Positions 11,000 to 22,806 of a stretch of DNA of 64,000 nt are shown here, in pieces. Below the pieces are notes generated by a model that was not told where the DNA came from, searched no databases, and worked only from the letters and a program-made list of their open reading frames with translations. The translations under genes were made by a program, and so were the position numbers. The stretch comes from Metaphire vulgaris. Taxonomy: Eukaryota; Annelida; Clitellata; Crassiclitellata; Megascolecidae. The stretch spans positions 8,690,725-8,754,724 of the forward strand of contig CM030837.1 in assembly GCA_018105865.1 (NCBI GenBank), in the 5' to 3' direction. Numbering within the stretch: the stretch's first letter is position 1; the number at the start of each line of letters is the position of its first letter.

Positions 11000-11113
11000 T
11001 TTTCGTCTGGCTTGACTTTGAAGCGAAACCGCTTTTTTCGTATCCTGTTTTGCCGTTTCTATATAACCAAGAGATTCCTCGACACTCGTTTCTACCGCCT
11101 CAAGCATTTCTCC
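11000..11113 (-). CDS. STX: syntaxin, second half of SNARE motif
   Basis: This 114-nt exon (38 codons) lies between the acceptor 'attttag' and the donor GTAAGT. It encodes 'GEMLEAVETSVEESLGYIET' and continues through 'AKQDTKKAVSLQSQARRK', matching the syntaxin SNARE C-terminal half and the basic juxtamembrane hinge. 'TKKAV' and 'QARRK' are conserved in syntaxin-1-type proteins. Phase is 0 at both ends. Confidence 0.9.
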
Positions 11114-11831
11114 CTAAAATTTGGCAGCAGAACCTCACATAGATATAGTTTTCGTATTTTTGCGGAATGTGCTTTTATTTCACTGCATATCCGTATCTAT
11201 AGGGAGCATTAAAACTCGAAATTGGACGTTATTTGTTAACCCTCGCGCTGCTTCGGTTTTTCCCAAATTTTCAAAACACGATGGGATATTTTCAAACGAA
11301 TTTCGTACATGCGTGAGACTGCTGCAATGTGCATGAAACGCATTGAACAATAATATATACATCTCCTGATATTAGGCTAGTCATTTGCATTTGGCCTATA
11401 TACGTTTATTAGTGTAGGCCTATAATTAACTCTAGGCCTATTGCTAGTAAAATTATACAGTATAAAAGAAACATGTTATGTCGCTACTATGCATGTTGTA
11501 GCCAAATAACCGCATAATTTGGTCATTTGAGAGGTCTAAAGGCCTACGCGAAAATTTGACAGGCGCTGTATTTCTAAACGTTAGTTATGTTTAATGGTTT
11601 ATAACTTGTACTGCGTAAATAAAATCCGCTTAAAATTTCACTTTGTAGAGCTGTAAACGCAGAATCCAACAGTATATAGCAGTCTGCATTTTTCAGAGGG
11701 TGTGCTGAGATAAATGGGTGATATTCACCATTCCTTAGTTGAGGACATTCTAAGAAGCCTAGCAGTACGAGGGCCAATGGATACAAAATATGCCATGAAT
11801 TTTTTAAACGTTGTAGCGATGGAGTTATTAC

Positions 11832-11969
11832 TTGACTCTCAACAACTTTCCCCATATCGACGAAAAGGTCATTGAGTTCAATGATGCTACTCTCAAGGTC
11901 AAGAAGCTCTTGATGTCGAGCGTCAAGGACTTTTAGTATCTCTTTTCCCTGTGGCGTGTCTTTTTCCGT
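11832..11969 (-). CDS. STX: syntaxin (Qa-SNARE), first half of SNARE motif
   Basis: This 138-nt exon lies between the acceptor 'ttctgtttcag' and the donor GTAATA. It encodes 46 residues ending 'LNDLFVDMGKVVESQ'. The heptad core 'ARHQELLDLESSIIELNDLF' and the Gln of 'VESQ|GEM' (the ionic zero-layer Q) identify a Qa-SNARE of the syntaxin 1-4 group. The matching vertebrate syntaxin-1 exon is also 46 codons. Syntaxins form the target-membrane SNARE complex for vesicle fusion. Together with 11113-11000 and 10574-10491 the full SNARE motif and membrane anchor are present. The N-terminal Habc exons should lie at higher coordinates on this strand; I could not find them. The paralogue cannot be assigned. 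Confidence 0.9.
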
Positions 11970-12059
11970 CTGAAACAGAAGAAGCACCTCTCACAGTAGA
12001 ACAATCAGAAAAGGCAAAGGGCCTAATGAATATTCATAGTACCGTGTCTAACCCTGTAG

Positions 12060-12226
12060 ACCTTTTTACTTTTTAGTCCTTTAGTCTAAAAATACCCTAA
12101 CCCCAAAATCTAACCCATTTTAGCCTAAACCCAAAATTTAACTCAAAATCCTAGTTTCAGCGCAAATTAACCTTAAAATCCCTAAATACTAACCCCATTT
12201 TGACCCGTCTCGATTTTAGACAGTAG
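12060..12226. other. CCTAA-like degenerate repeats upstream of the syntaxin exon
   Basis: The stretch repeats words such as ccctaaccccaaaatct and cctaaacccaaaa. It is intronic to the syntaxin gene if the 5' exons lie further right. Confidence 0.5.
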
Positions 12227-12541
12227 CAAGACTAGAAAATCCGAGGTTTTTAAAAGAAATAACACTTAGGTTTTCATGTTTTAATGGTTTTTATGGTTTA
12301 ATGGTTGTTAGGTTTTAAAGGTTTTTTAAGGTTCTAACGTTTGACTTGTCAACATCTATAAACCTTTCTCTATATTCTTGACACATATGTATTCTGCGGT
12401 ATGCAGAGAGTAAGAAACCTTAAGGACATTAAAGATTAGTTTTTCCATCTTCTATTTATAGAACAAAAACTAAAGGAACCTAAATTTTGATTTCTTCCCT
12501 GGTTTTTAGGTTTTAAAAAAACTAAAAGACCTAGGTTTTTA

Positions 12542-13822
12542 CGAGGGGCACTCAATAAGTTATCTACCTGACATATAAACAATTGTGCTAAGACTGAAGT
12601 GATGCCTGTTTTAGGTTGATGTATCTGTCTGTGTGTTGTAGGAAAAATTTCAACCAGTGCGGTCATCAGGTGTTGGCGTAGCCGTTGTTTAAAGAAGGAG
12701 GGGGTATCAGAATCATGGATTTACAGCAGCTGGAGCACAGATCGGTCATGAAGTTTCTCTTGAAGGACGGTAGTGATCCGAAGGTTATACACATATGCCT
12801 GTTGGCTGTATATGGGGACTCAGTACCTTCAGAATATCAAGTCAAATTCTGGTGAAAACAGTTCAATTGGGGCAGACAGTCCCTTGAGGACGACCCCCGT
12901 ACAGGAAGGCCTGCTGATGCCACCACCCCAGAAGTTTGCCAGAAAGTGGAGGACCTGGTGATGCAGGACAGGCGAATTAAGGTGTCGCAGATTGCTGGTG
13001 AACTGGGTGTCTCAGAAGGTTCTTTCATCACAATATTGCACGATCATCTAGTGATGTCCAAGGTCAGCAGTCGATGGGTGCCAGAATGCTTTCACCTCTT
13101 CAAAAAGAAGCACGAGTTGAATTTTCAAAGGAGAATTTAGGTCTGTGGCAAGCTGACAAGGAAATATTTTTCCCTCAAATAGTTACAGGCGATGAACTGT
13201 GGGTCCACCACTGTTATCCTGAAACTATACAGGAGTCCATGCACTGGAAACACAAGACTTCACCACCACCCAAGAAGTTCCGACCCAGCCATCAGCAGGA
13301 AAGCTGATGGCCACAGTGTTCTGGGGCTGTGAAGAAATACTGCTGATCGATTTCATGGCGCATAAGACCACAATCACTGGTGAAGTCTATGCAACTCAAC
13401 TTGCCATGTTGAAGGATGCCATGAAGGAAAAACGACGAGGCAAGTTGAGCCGTGGTGTGATGCTGCTGCATGACAATGCACCAGTTCACAAGTCAAAGAA
13501 AACCATGGACGCTCTGAGGGAATGCAGATTCCAGGAACTTAACCAACCGTCATACAGTCCAGACCTGGCACCAAGAGACTGCTTCCTGTTCAGAAACTCG
13601 AAGAAACACCTTCGAGGACAACATTTTGGAGGTGACAATGACCTGAAGGTGGCTGTCTAACCCCCTCTTCTTTCAACAACGGCTACGCCAACACCTGATG
13701 ACTGCACTGGTTGAAATGATTTATACAACATGCAGGCTGATAAATCAACCTAAAACAGGCGTCACTTCAGTCTTAACACAATTGTTTATATGTCAGGTAG
13801 ATAACTTATTGAGCGTCCCTCG
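12542..13822 (+). mobile_element. Tc1/mariner transposon (mariner), 1281 bp, dead
   Basis: Terminal inverted repeats of roughly 160 bp begin CGAGGGGCACTCAATAAG on the left and are mirrored at the right end (…CTTATTGAGCGTCCCTCG). TA dinucleotides flank both ends (12540-12541, 13823-13824). Length and TIR sequence are classic mariner. The transposase inside is disrupted, so this copy is a fossil. Confidence 0.95.
12715..13660 (+). pseudogene. mariner transposase, DD34D, broken
   Basis: The reading starts at ATG 12715 (MDLQQLEHRSVMKFLL) and meets a stop at 12853-12855. It continues in the same frame through a helix-turn-helix ('ISQ/VSQIAGELGVSEGSF' type), shifts frame near 13080, again near 13300, and ends early at 13660. 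The catalytic residues can still be placed: D in 'VTGDELWVHH', D in 'LLHDNAPVH', and D in 'SPDLAPRD' exactly 34 residues later. The last ~40 residues usual for the family are missing. One stop and two frameshifts make it inactive. Confidence 0.93.
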
Positions 13823-14001
13823 TAAATCCCATTTTCAGCCCTGGACAGTAACGACATTAGGGACACGAAAAAACGCCTTTTTGCCCTGCTGTTTAATTCA
13901 TTTAGTCCAAATGACCATAAAAACCATTACCCTAACAAATTTTATAACCATAAACTCAAAATCAAACCCTAAGCCTATTTTAATCCTTTTAGTCCAAACC
14001 A

Positions 14002-14307
14002 CAGTGATGTTAACAAGGACCGACCCCCCAAGGACGAGGATAAGGACAAGGACCGACTCCCCAAGGACGAGGATAAGGACAAGGACCGAACCCCCAAGGA
14101 CGAGGACAAGGACGAGGACAAGGACCAACCTCTGTCAGACAAAAAAGTCGGATAGGAAAAAACCAAACACAATTTCAATTCGAAACACAAAATTAGAAAA
14201 GCAAATTTAAAAAAAAACATAATGTAGTCAACAGCAATGCTGCATTTCAAATGCGCCTTTGACTTTAGCAACCTAGCTATGTTACTGCGCTTAAGAAATT
14301 GTCAAGT

Positions 14308-14357
<50 letters not shown>

Positions 14358-14807
14358 TAATGAAAAAGTGTTTCCAGCAACTGATCAGTCATGCACACAC
14401 GGTGAGGTCTAATTATGAGACCACTTTGCGAAAACACTCGTTCAACTGGAGCCGACGTCGCAGGGAAACAAAGAATTCTGCTAAAGAATCAACTGGTATT
14501 ATAAAGGAAACAATGACTAAACATTTAGAGTAACTCAACGCAAGTATGTAGCCAAAATATAAATCCACATACTACTCTTACCTTGGAACATAATTATCAG
14601 TACAATTGAAAATGGTATACAAGTAATTTGGTCCTTATAAGGACTTTTCAAGGACTAAGTTACAAGGACCAGGACAAGGACCGATCTGCAAGGACGAGGA
14701 TAAGGACAAGGACCGAACCCCCAAGGACGAGGACAAGGACAAGGACTTCAAATTGGTCCTTAAGGAGTCCTTAAGGACAAGGACCAGGACAAGGATTAAC
14801 ATCACTG
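14002..14807. mobile_element. hAT-type MITE with AAGGAC subterminal repeats
   Basis: The ends CAGTGATGTTAA...TTAACATCACTG are flanked by a perfect 8-bp duplication CCAAACCA (13994-14001, 14808-14815). Both sub-ends carry arrays of 'aaggacaaggacc' / 'aaggacgagg' (14016-14130, 14660-14795). A (TAA)n run lies at 14310-14356. No transposase ORF. Confidence 0.9.
14310..14357. repeat. (TAA)n microsatellite
   Basis: About 15 TAA/AAT units inside the hAT MITE. Confidence 0.95.
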
Positions 14808-15249
14808 CCAAACCATAGTGATTATAAATCTAGAATCCAAAAATATGAATGAAAAATGAATATTTATTATGTTCAGAGTGTGGATTTGTGATTGGTCACT
14901 GCCTTTCTGGACTGTACCTACTGAGAGGCGCTTGTGAAGCAGAAGTTTAAATAGGAAACGACATAGAAATAACTGACAACAGAGACCACTAGGAGTTTTA
15001 TAATAGACGTAACATGAAATAACCAAGTTTTAGACTACAGCAGGTTCAGCAAAAATTTAATCGTTTTGTCATCGGCACTAAAGTAGCTGTAATACAGCAG
15101 AAGTGCGACGATTAATTGCCACAACAATGGGCAGTCTATGCAACCAGAGAGTAGGTGATAACAATCATGTTTTCGTCTAGAGTTCCTTAATTGTGAATCA
15201 CAAGCGCTTAGTTTAGAAGTTGTGCGTGCGCTTAAAAGCATCGCGCGTA

Positions 15250-15930
15250 GTTATTTATAAACGTCAATGAAATTTAAATAAAATTTAATTTTAAATTTTA
15301 AATATTTTAAAAGTAACCTTTTGGGAACGGCTGCTTCTTGAATGCGTCTTTTCAGCAGCCATTGACAGACTCTCTAGGATTTGCTCTTCCCTCAAGGCAC
15401 TCTGTCACGCTGAGTTAAACACGCAATGAACAAATAAGACAGAATAAAGAAAATAGCAATTATTACTTAATATCAAATTGGCTGTTTTACCACCCGATTT
15501 TGCGCAAATGCCCATAACTCGCCGCCTTTTCCTTCAACCGAGTTAACGCCCTTGACGTTCTGCTGACTTTTCACCGGTTTTCGTCAGAAAACCGAGAGGA
15601 ATAAAAGTTATCAACGTTAAGCGCGGTTACTCTTACCCAAAAATTTTTTGTTTTGCACGGACGGTTAGAAAGAGGAATAAACAATCTAAACAATGGTGCA
15701 AAGCTCATATATATATATTAGCTCCTACAAATTTAAAACGTTACAGCAATCATTTCTGAGAACCTTTGGATGGGTGACCATACTTCAATCTAGTCGTAGT
15801 GCCGGCGGCCAACCAAGCCTTTCATCGTTTAGGCGTCGATAAATAAGTAACAGCGTTAAGCTGCGAAGGTAAAACGCGGGTCGAGAGAAAGTAATGATAA
15901 GCTACTCTACAGAAGTAGAGATTAAAGATG
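15250..15930. other. intergenic, no gene; short 5S-rRNA-like patch at ~15755-15800
   Basis: 'ctttggatgggtgaccatac' resembles the end of 5S rRNA, as in 5S-derived SINEs. Box A/C promoter elements of a full 5S gene are not seen. Phrases 'caacgttaagcgcggttac' and 'catcgtttaggcgtcgataa' recur near 16060 and 16100, so this is repetitive DNA. Confidence 0.35.
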
Positions 15931-15934
15931 TACG

Positions 15935-16200
15935 GGTACAGCAGAATGCCTACCCTACCAGTACCCGTTCAAAAACTTAAACGCTCCCTACCTGTGGTTG
16001 TCCAACAGCGTCTTGCAATACCCGCCGTGTTGCGGACGGCGGGTACAAGGACCTTAAGCAACGTTAAGCGCGGTTAGTACGCTTGGATGTACGGGTTTCA
16101 TCGTTTAGGCGTCGATAAATAAGTAACAGCGACCTGATACCTACCAGTACCCCAAAAACTTTATACCCGTATCCGTTCCTGGAGACTATAGAGAGACATG
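15935..16200. repeat. ACCCGT-repeat hAT remnant
   Basis: 'gatgtacgggtacagcag', 'ccagtacccgttcaaaaac' and later 'tacccgtatccgttcc' match the subterminal words of the complete element at 59267-60455. A similar cluster lies at 16775-16870. Ends are worn. Confidence 0.5.
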
Positions 16201-16774
16201 AACAATTGAACATTAATGTACTATTGAAAGCAGAGTACATTTTTAAACATGTCATATGTTGACAATAATTTTTTTTAAAAGAGGCACATGTTAGATTAGG
16301 ACAGATCTAGGACTTAGGAATCAGGGCAATCCATTTCACAAATAGTAGGCCCAAGTTCTGTCTGGAGTACTGGACTACTGGTTGGTGACATTGTGTAATA
16401 CAGCTAGTCAGCTAGCCTAAGTCTACATGAATGTCAGATATGGACTAGAAGACTCGAAGGGCCTGTTTATAATATTTAGTAAATATAATCTACAGGGTAG
16501 CTATGAGCAGGCATTAGAGCTGAAGTTAAACAACAAAACGATTTACCAAAGGAACATTATCGCTGCAGGACGCCATTACAATGATTTTACGTTTGATTAT
16601 GTTTGCTACTTTACCGATGATGCCAGATAACGTCTTTTGTATTTCCTTTATGCTTTCAGTATGCAGTGGCAAACTGAACGCGATTGTTACACTAATACAC
16701 TTTGCTCGATATTTTTTCTATTACTGCATTGCTAATTTGCTATAGTAGTAAGAAATGAAAATATCATGTTTTTA

Positions 16775-16870
16775 CGGGTAAAAACGGGTGTACCCGTACC
16801 CGTGGCGCTATACCCGTACCCAACCCGTACCTGTAAAATGTGTACCCTACCATACCCGTACCCGCGTGTA
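16775..16870. repeat. (ACCCGT)-rich repeat, hAT remnant
   Basis: Dense 'tacccgtacccg' words like those at the ends of the element at 59267-60455; no flanking duplication found. Confidence 0.5.
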
Positions 16871-16889
16871 AGAGTGCGCAATAACAATA

Positions 16890-18060
16890 TCTGTATACAA
16901 GAAAATGAAAAAACTGAATGCAGCAATTATCGTGCCTTTAGTCAACTGAGCAAGATATACGCCAGATATACACTGGGAAGATATATACAAGAATTATACA
17001 AATGAAACTTTACAAAAATATGTAGAAGAAATTGTCGCAGAAGAAAAGGCTGGATTCAGTGCAAGCAGAGGGACGATAGACCTATTGTTCGTGATGAGAC
17101 AACTAGCGGAGAAATTCTGCGAGAAAACCCAGAGCATTAGGCTCTACAATAACCTTTTGGATTATAAGGAAGCCTTTGACAGTATGTGGCAAAAGGGTTC
17201 TGTGACGGATATTAAGGAGCTATTGAATATCCAGAAACCTCGTACAAATGCTGGAAGACTTATACAACAAATGTGAAAGTGCTGTGAGGATAAACGGTGA
17301 ACTGAGAGTGGTTTAACATACTACTAGAAAGATGCTCGCTTCGCTCGCGCTCGCTTTGCTCGCAGTGCAGGATAATACTAATCCAATACCTATACCTAAT
17401 ACCCAATTATTGAATTCATGCTGAACAACATTTCAATGATGTACATACGCCACCTAGCCAAGCTCTGCGCCACGTAATAATTAGGCCTATGTACGTTAAA
17501 ATCACGCAACTGTGACCATTTGTGACGCTGTACACGTATTTTTTGTATACGTTAAAATTGCGCAACTTCCTCAAGCTACGCCCACCAACGCATCTCGACG
17601 TTGTACACATTATGACGTTGCAATGAACAATTGAACGTACACTTCGTCAAACGCTTCTTCGACTATACCGTTTGGTTACCAATAGCAACGTCGTCTTCGA
17701 ACATCGCCCACCAACGCATCGCGACGTAAGGACTAAACCGTCTATCAATAGGCAACCAATCAGAACGCTTGAAGGTAACAGACAGAGAGACATACAGATA
17801 TGGATCTTAATATTATAGATTTGGTGTCAGACAGGGTTGAAATTTATCGCCATATCTATTCATATTACTGCTTGAAGCAATAATACAAACAACACTAAAG
17901 GACCGCAATGCAGGAGTGTTGGTAAGCGGAAAACTGCTAAATAGCCTTCGATTTGCCGATTCGCGGATGATATAGACTGTATGGTAGAGACAAAAATAAA
18001 CTGCAAGAGCTAACAGATAAAGTAAACAACAGCAAGAGAAATTCTGCGAGAAAACCCAGA
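16890..18060 (+). repeat. LINE reverse transcriptase fragments
   Basis: Broken frames read '...KTECSNYRAFSQLSKIYARY', then 'EEIVAEE-KAGFSASRGTIDLLFVM' with frame changes, then 'RLYNNLLDYKEAFDSMW' (17085-17200) and, after a ~540-bp interruption (17290-17830), 'LKDRNAGVLVSGKLLNSLRF' followed by a damaged FADD box near 17955. These are successive RT blocks of a RTE/Jockey-like LINE, heavily decayed. The interruption holds a (TCGC)-like patch at 17335-17360 and otherwise nothing recognised. Confidence 0.7.
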
Positions 18061-19872
18061 GATTTCGACTAAAAGTTAATAAGAATTAAACTAGGTTAAT
18101 GACCATAGGAAAATGACGATGAGCGTCAGTACAACTTAACACTTTTGGGGTTTTCACAGATTGACTGACTGAATCTAATCTAATCTAATATAATCTAATT
18201 ATTAATTTCTATAGCGCCACTTCATAATGCATAAAAGCACGAGCTGATGACACACCAAATCCTAATCGTAGCTTATATTATCCAAGCAAAACCAATGTGT
18301 TCATTAGGTCGGACAAAAAGACGACAGTCTATGATGTATAAGTCAGATCAAAAAGATGAGTTTTTATTCTTGTTCTACAATTTGCTATTTAATTTGTAGT
18401 GCGCGTATGATGAAGAAAGAAGCAGAAAGAAGAGGAAGAACTGTAACTATCAATTTTCTCCTTATGGCAAAGGGTCCAAGAGTCGTCATAGATCGATGTG
18501 TATGACTGAACCGAATACTCACTTTTTGTTCAGCCCTAGGTATTTAAGCCATTTTGCAATTAATCTGTCTAACTAACTCGCATTTCATATTTCTTTGCCT
18601 TATCAATTAATTGATTTCGTTTCATTCGGCGTAAATTAAAGACGTGAAAGAAAATGGGAGGGCTTTGATACCGAATAGACACAACAAATAATATACTGTA
18701 TGAATCAATTTCGTTGATAATTAATTGACATTATCTATCATTAGCTACCATTTTCATTAAATGTCAAACTCTGTGTAGACGATCTTAAAGGCGCTATTGA
18801 AATATAAGACTAGTTTTAATTTCTATTTCGAATAGACTGATCACCAAGTCACTTAACTGTTCTCAGCTTCTATTCGGAATATTCTTCAATTGTCGTAATC
18901 GCTAGAAAATCCACAAAATCATTGTGCAAATCCCACTGTAGATAAAGCGAATAAATTGTCGCATAATTGAGCCTAATATTAGCATCAATTTCTATAGCTT
19001 GCTTGAGCTGATTTCCCTGCAATCAATTAAACCGAACACTAGTTTCACTCAGAATGAATTCTTATATTTCAAGTCAATAATTGTGCTTGTTTTCATGCAT
19101 TTGCAAATATTCTGTAAATTATCTTTAAAAAATTTTGAAATTACGATGTCGATTGTGACGCGAAATAATCGATGCAAGCGATGAAATTAAAACAGAAAAC
19201 GGAAGAAAGTTCCATTTGAATAATTGATGTGCCATGGACGATATTGCTGTACTGGTGTTGGTAGCAGAGATTTTGCTATGAATTTGCGGCATGGTCCCAC
19301 TGTTTTAACTCTTGAGCACAGGTTGGCATCAATATATCCACAATATTACAGTGTAGGTTATACAGTCGAAGAGACTTCATCAGATTAATGAGAGAGAGAC
19401 ATTCCTTTTTCTTCGCGCGCCCCTGTGGATGCAGTGACGCAAAACTGCCCAGACTCTGGCTTTGCCGTTACCGTGTACGAATGGTTCACATTGGACAGAA
19501 CCACTACGACTTTTGGAAGGATGATTTATGTCCATTCAAGTTTTTGCTTCAACTGAAAATTAATGCTCACAAAGACAAACAATTCATTGGCTAGCAATGA
19601 ATTAATTTTATCAGGGACCATAAAACGATCAGATTTTGGCAAATGAACAAAGAAAATTTTCAAAGGAGGGCGCATTGGCGTAGCCAAGGTTCCTGAATAG
19701 AAGGGCGCCAAGGTTTCTGCAGACTGGATTCTCGGAGATCTGACTAAGAGGATTGAGGAAGTGTCGTGAGCTCTCTCTGCGAAAAACATTATTTTAATAC
19801 TAGATTCAGATCTTGAGATTTTGAACATAGGCCTATTTCCACGTTATATGATAGTTTATCGACAATCACCAG
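18061..19872. other. intergenic, no gene recognised
   Basis: It has a short (AATCT)n run at 18173-18200 and a 'tttctatagcgccac' tail (minus-strand LINE/SINE end) at 18207-18222. The rest is AT-rich without recognised ORFs; syntaxin 5' exons could lie here undetected. Confidence 0.4.
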
Positions 19873-20165
19873 CAGGGCCGCCGAGAGAAATTCCGGGCCC
19901 TTTGCAAAAAGGTCGACGGGCCCCTGACAAGTCTTAGCAAAACTGATGATGACTTTTTTTCCTTGTCGTTGTTTTTCACGCTCTTTATGATGTCCTCAGC
20001 GCCCGGACCCCCTTTCCCTTTTACTCGCGGGCCCCTGTGCACATAACATGATGACCTCTTTTATGGTGTTATTATTGTTATTATACATCTTAATCATCGG
20101 CCCGGGCCCCCTCCAGACTGCCGGGCCTCTGTGCATTTGTCCCCTGCCCCCTCTCGGCGGCCCTG
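19873..20165. mobile_element. hAT-type MITE, CAGGGCCGCCGAGAG ends
   Basis: Inverted ends CAGGGCCGCCGAGAG / CTCTCGGCGGCCCTG are flanked by ATCACCAG and ATCATCAG (7 of 8). The inside has 'gatgatgactttttttcctt' (the GACC/T-run motif) and many 'gggcccc' words. No ORF. Confidence 0.85.
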
Positions 20166-20197
20166 ATCATCAGACCCCATTGACATACCGTACATAT

Positions 20198-20198
<1 letters not shown>

Positions 20199-20247
<49 letters not shown>
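20199..20247. repeat. (TA)n microsatellite
   Basis: About 24 TA units just right of the MITE. Confidence 0.95.
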
Positions 20248-20248
<1 letters not shown>

Positions 20249-20419
20249 TCGCACACGCACGCATGCACATCACAGCACCTAATCAAGAATTTTTCACATG
20301 CCTAAGTGATTATTACTAGGCTATTTTAGAAACATGACATTGATTGTGCGGACTCGGAATCTGAGGCCAAGTCAAACGAAAGACCAGAAAGTGTGAACTG
20401 CTCTACATGAGAGAGATAC

Positions 20420-20628
20420 GCTGTTGTCTTTTTGCTTGTCAAAAACAATTTTTCGGTAAAACTGTAGTAGAATTAGGGGGAAAATTTTCTTCTGTCAGCC
20501 TTTTTCGGCAAAGTTTATTGATTTTTCCCTTCTCTTTTCACCCCCCTCCCCACCAACTTCCTATGAATTAATTTCATCCATTCACAATTATTTCACACCA
20601 AGAAATCCTGGAGCCGCCACTGCTGAGT
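20420..20628. repeat. hAT-type element remnant, GAGCCGCCACTG end
   Basis: 'ctttttgcttgtcaaaaac' and 'cctttttcggcaaag' precede a right end 'ctggagccgccactg'. The same order occurs at 23216-23424. The left end is missing. Confidence 0.55.
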
Positions 20629-21665
20629 TGTGCCATAATATTCAACGCCTTTCAATGGGTTCAACAAATTCTATGGTTCAACCGTTTCCGTCTTTTTCGT
20701 GATTATTCTTTGTCCTTAACTTTTATTTATTGCCTCACTTCTTCACTAACTGCTGACTATCAATTACTGTTTAAGAAATTGTTATGTATGTGTTGGGTTG
20801 GGTTGGGTCAAGTAACCTAGTTGTTTTCGTTGGTTGGGTTGGGTTTAAATAGTGATGGGTTGAGTATTAAAAATGGACCCATGTCCATGCCTGATAAGTG
20901 TGTGTAATTCAGCTAGTAGAGCAGCTATTATCAGCATTATAATATAATCTTATAATGTAATTGATGCAATTAGCGCCTTATCTCTTTATTCTACGCCTGA
21001 TAACTTCCTTGATAACAGCAGTGTAAGAAAATATAGTAAACGATTATCAGTTGAAGTGGCATGGGAACATGACATATGGCATGATAGTATCTTGGCAATA
21101 TACATGATGTATTGTCGAATCTTTATAGGTTTATGCGTTTGATGATTAGATTGTACTTGTTTGCTATTTCCGATCGGCCATTCTGTCGGCTGCAAATGCA
21201 ACCTTAAAAACTGTTTTAAGTTTTAAGACGGAAACGGTTGAAACTGTTTGAAGTTTTTGATAATTGACATTAGCCATCACTTGAAATGATTTCACAACCT
21301 GCTGCCGTTTTCATTGTCAATGCAGTCATAGTTATGCAGGCACTTCATTATTTCGTGTTCTCCCACCAAAGACGACGGCGTAAATGCGTTTCATTCTTCC
21401 TATTCTGACGTTGATCGACTTAACTTGAAGCCCTGGACGTTCACTCTAAATTTTACAAAATCTTAGTTTGTGCTAATGACCATTTCTCAGCTGACGAGCA
21501 GCAACTATTGTCCTGCAAATTTCAACTGAGGGCGATGCAAGATATCCGTTTACCCAGGGGCGCCCATCCTCCCCTGGCTGCTGGAAGCAGCTTCCCCCCT
21601 TCCCTGTCCTACCTTTCTTCTCCTACCCCTGAACGGGGGTCCGGCAGGGATTTATCTACATCACA

Positions 21666-21697
21666 TAATAATAATAATAATCATCATAATAATAATC

Positions 21698-21728
<31 letters not shown>

Positions 21729-21731
21729 ACG
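21666..21731. repeat. (AAT)n microsatellite
   Basis: A run of aataat/catcat with a (ATT)n second half, forming a weak self-complementary repeat. Confidence 0.9.
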
Positions 21732-22109
21732 AAAAAACTAGCGTAGGGCTTATATAAGACTGGACACTGGATATTGACACACCTCCCCACAAATTCATGA
21801 AAAAAGCCTGGGGTCCGGGGTATAACACCTGAAAATTTTTGAAATAAATAGGTACTCGTAATGAGTTTCAGTGCGTTTTGAACATTAAATCGCTCACTTT
21901 GGTGCACCAGGATAGTTTTCATGCCAGTAACTTCTAATTCTTAATTTCTGGAAAATTCCAACAGCCACAGAGCACTGCTGAATGTAAGTTGAAACTAAAG
22001 AGGTATATTGCAGTAACTGCGCTGGAAAACTATTCAAAATTACCTGCAAATTATCTATTGACAATATGACCACATCCAAATGCAAATAAAATAAATGTCA
22101 CTTTTAGTA

Positions 22110-22345
22110 TTTAGTTTAAAAATTAGATTTCTCCAACAACCACACCTACATCATTTTTTATAGAGGCATTAAAGCTGCAACAACTGCAAAAGGGATAACT
22201 AGACTTAAGGAAGCTGAGTGAAACAAGCAAATTCTTAACAGTATCTAATTGCACCGTTTCACAGTTTTGAATGGATTGTAATTTGTTGTTGGAGGTCTTT
22301 GAAGGGCTATAATGGAGGGAGTTGCAGTAGTCTAATTTGGAATGT
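22110..22345 (-). repeat. CR1/L2-like LINE fragment
   Basis: The minus strand reads 'RLLQLPPL'/'KTSNNKLQSIQNC', the block after the RT 'SKLDYCNSL' motif. The DNA aligns by eye with 56500-56580 of the better-preserved LINE. Confidence 0.6.
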
Positions 22346-22806
22346 AGACTTCATGTGTGTCTACTGGTTTGTTTTAAATTATATATTTATATTTCACATG
22401 AAGTTTACACTCGGCATCATTAGAATGACTGTAAGTAAAAGTGACATAATAATAAAATTTTATGAATGCCTGATAATAATGAACTTGAACTTGAATTGAG
22501 TACCGGTAAGCTTATATGAAGTTACAAAATTGCACTGCAGTAAAGCCAGTAATTGTACATGCATTTAGGGGCCTAGCGAATTAATGTACTACTATAACGT
22601 GATACCAAAACTCAGGGAGCAATTTCCTCCCCCTAGGTTTTTTAGGAAGGAAGCATTTGCTTCCTTTCCTCCCTTCTGTGGGAGCCCCCTGCGCTTACCA
22701 TTAAGTCTTATTGTGAAGCAACATACGGTGTTTTCCTCAGCGGCGGGGATTCTGTTCGAAGAAAGATTTTCGCAAGATAATTAATAAGATATATATGAGC
22801 AATTCT

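Larger units (their letters stand above)
12227..13843. mobile_element. hAT-type non-autonomous element, split by mariner
   Basis: The ends are CAAGACTAGAAAA and TTTTCAGCCCTG, with 8-bp flanks GACAGTAG (12219-12226) and GACAGTAA (13844-13851), 7 of 8 identical. The interior repeats 'aggtttt', and part of it recurs at 39422-39570, a second copy. The mariner at 12542-13822 is inserted in it. Confidence 0.65.

Noticed and set aside
15333..15410. Minus-strand frame 'SALREEQILESLSMAAEK' as a syntaxin Habc exon
   Set aside because: The residues do not match the Habc helices, the donor (GTTACT) and acceptor are weak, and the area is repetitive.
15740..15830. 5S rRNA gene
   Set aside because: Only a ~25-base patch resembles 5S; the internal promoter and 5' half are missing.
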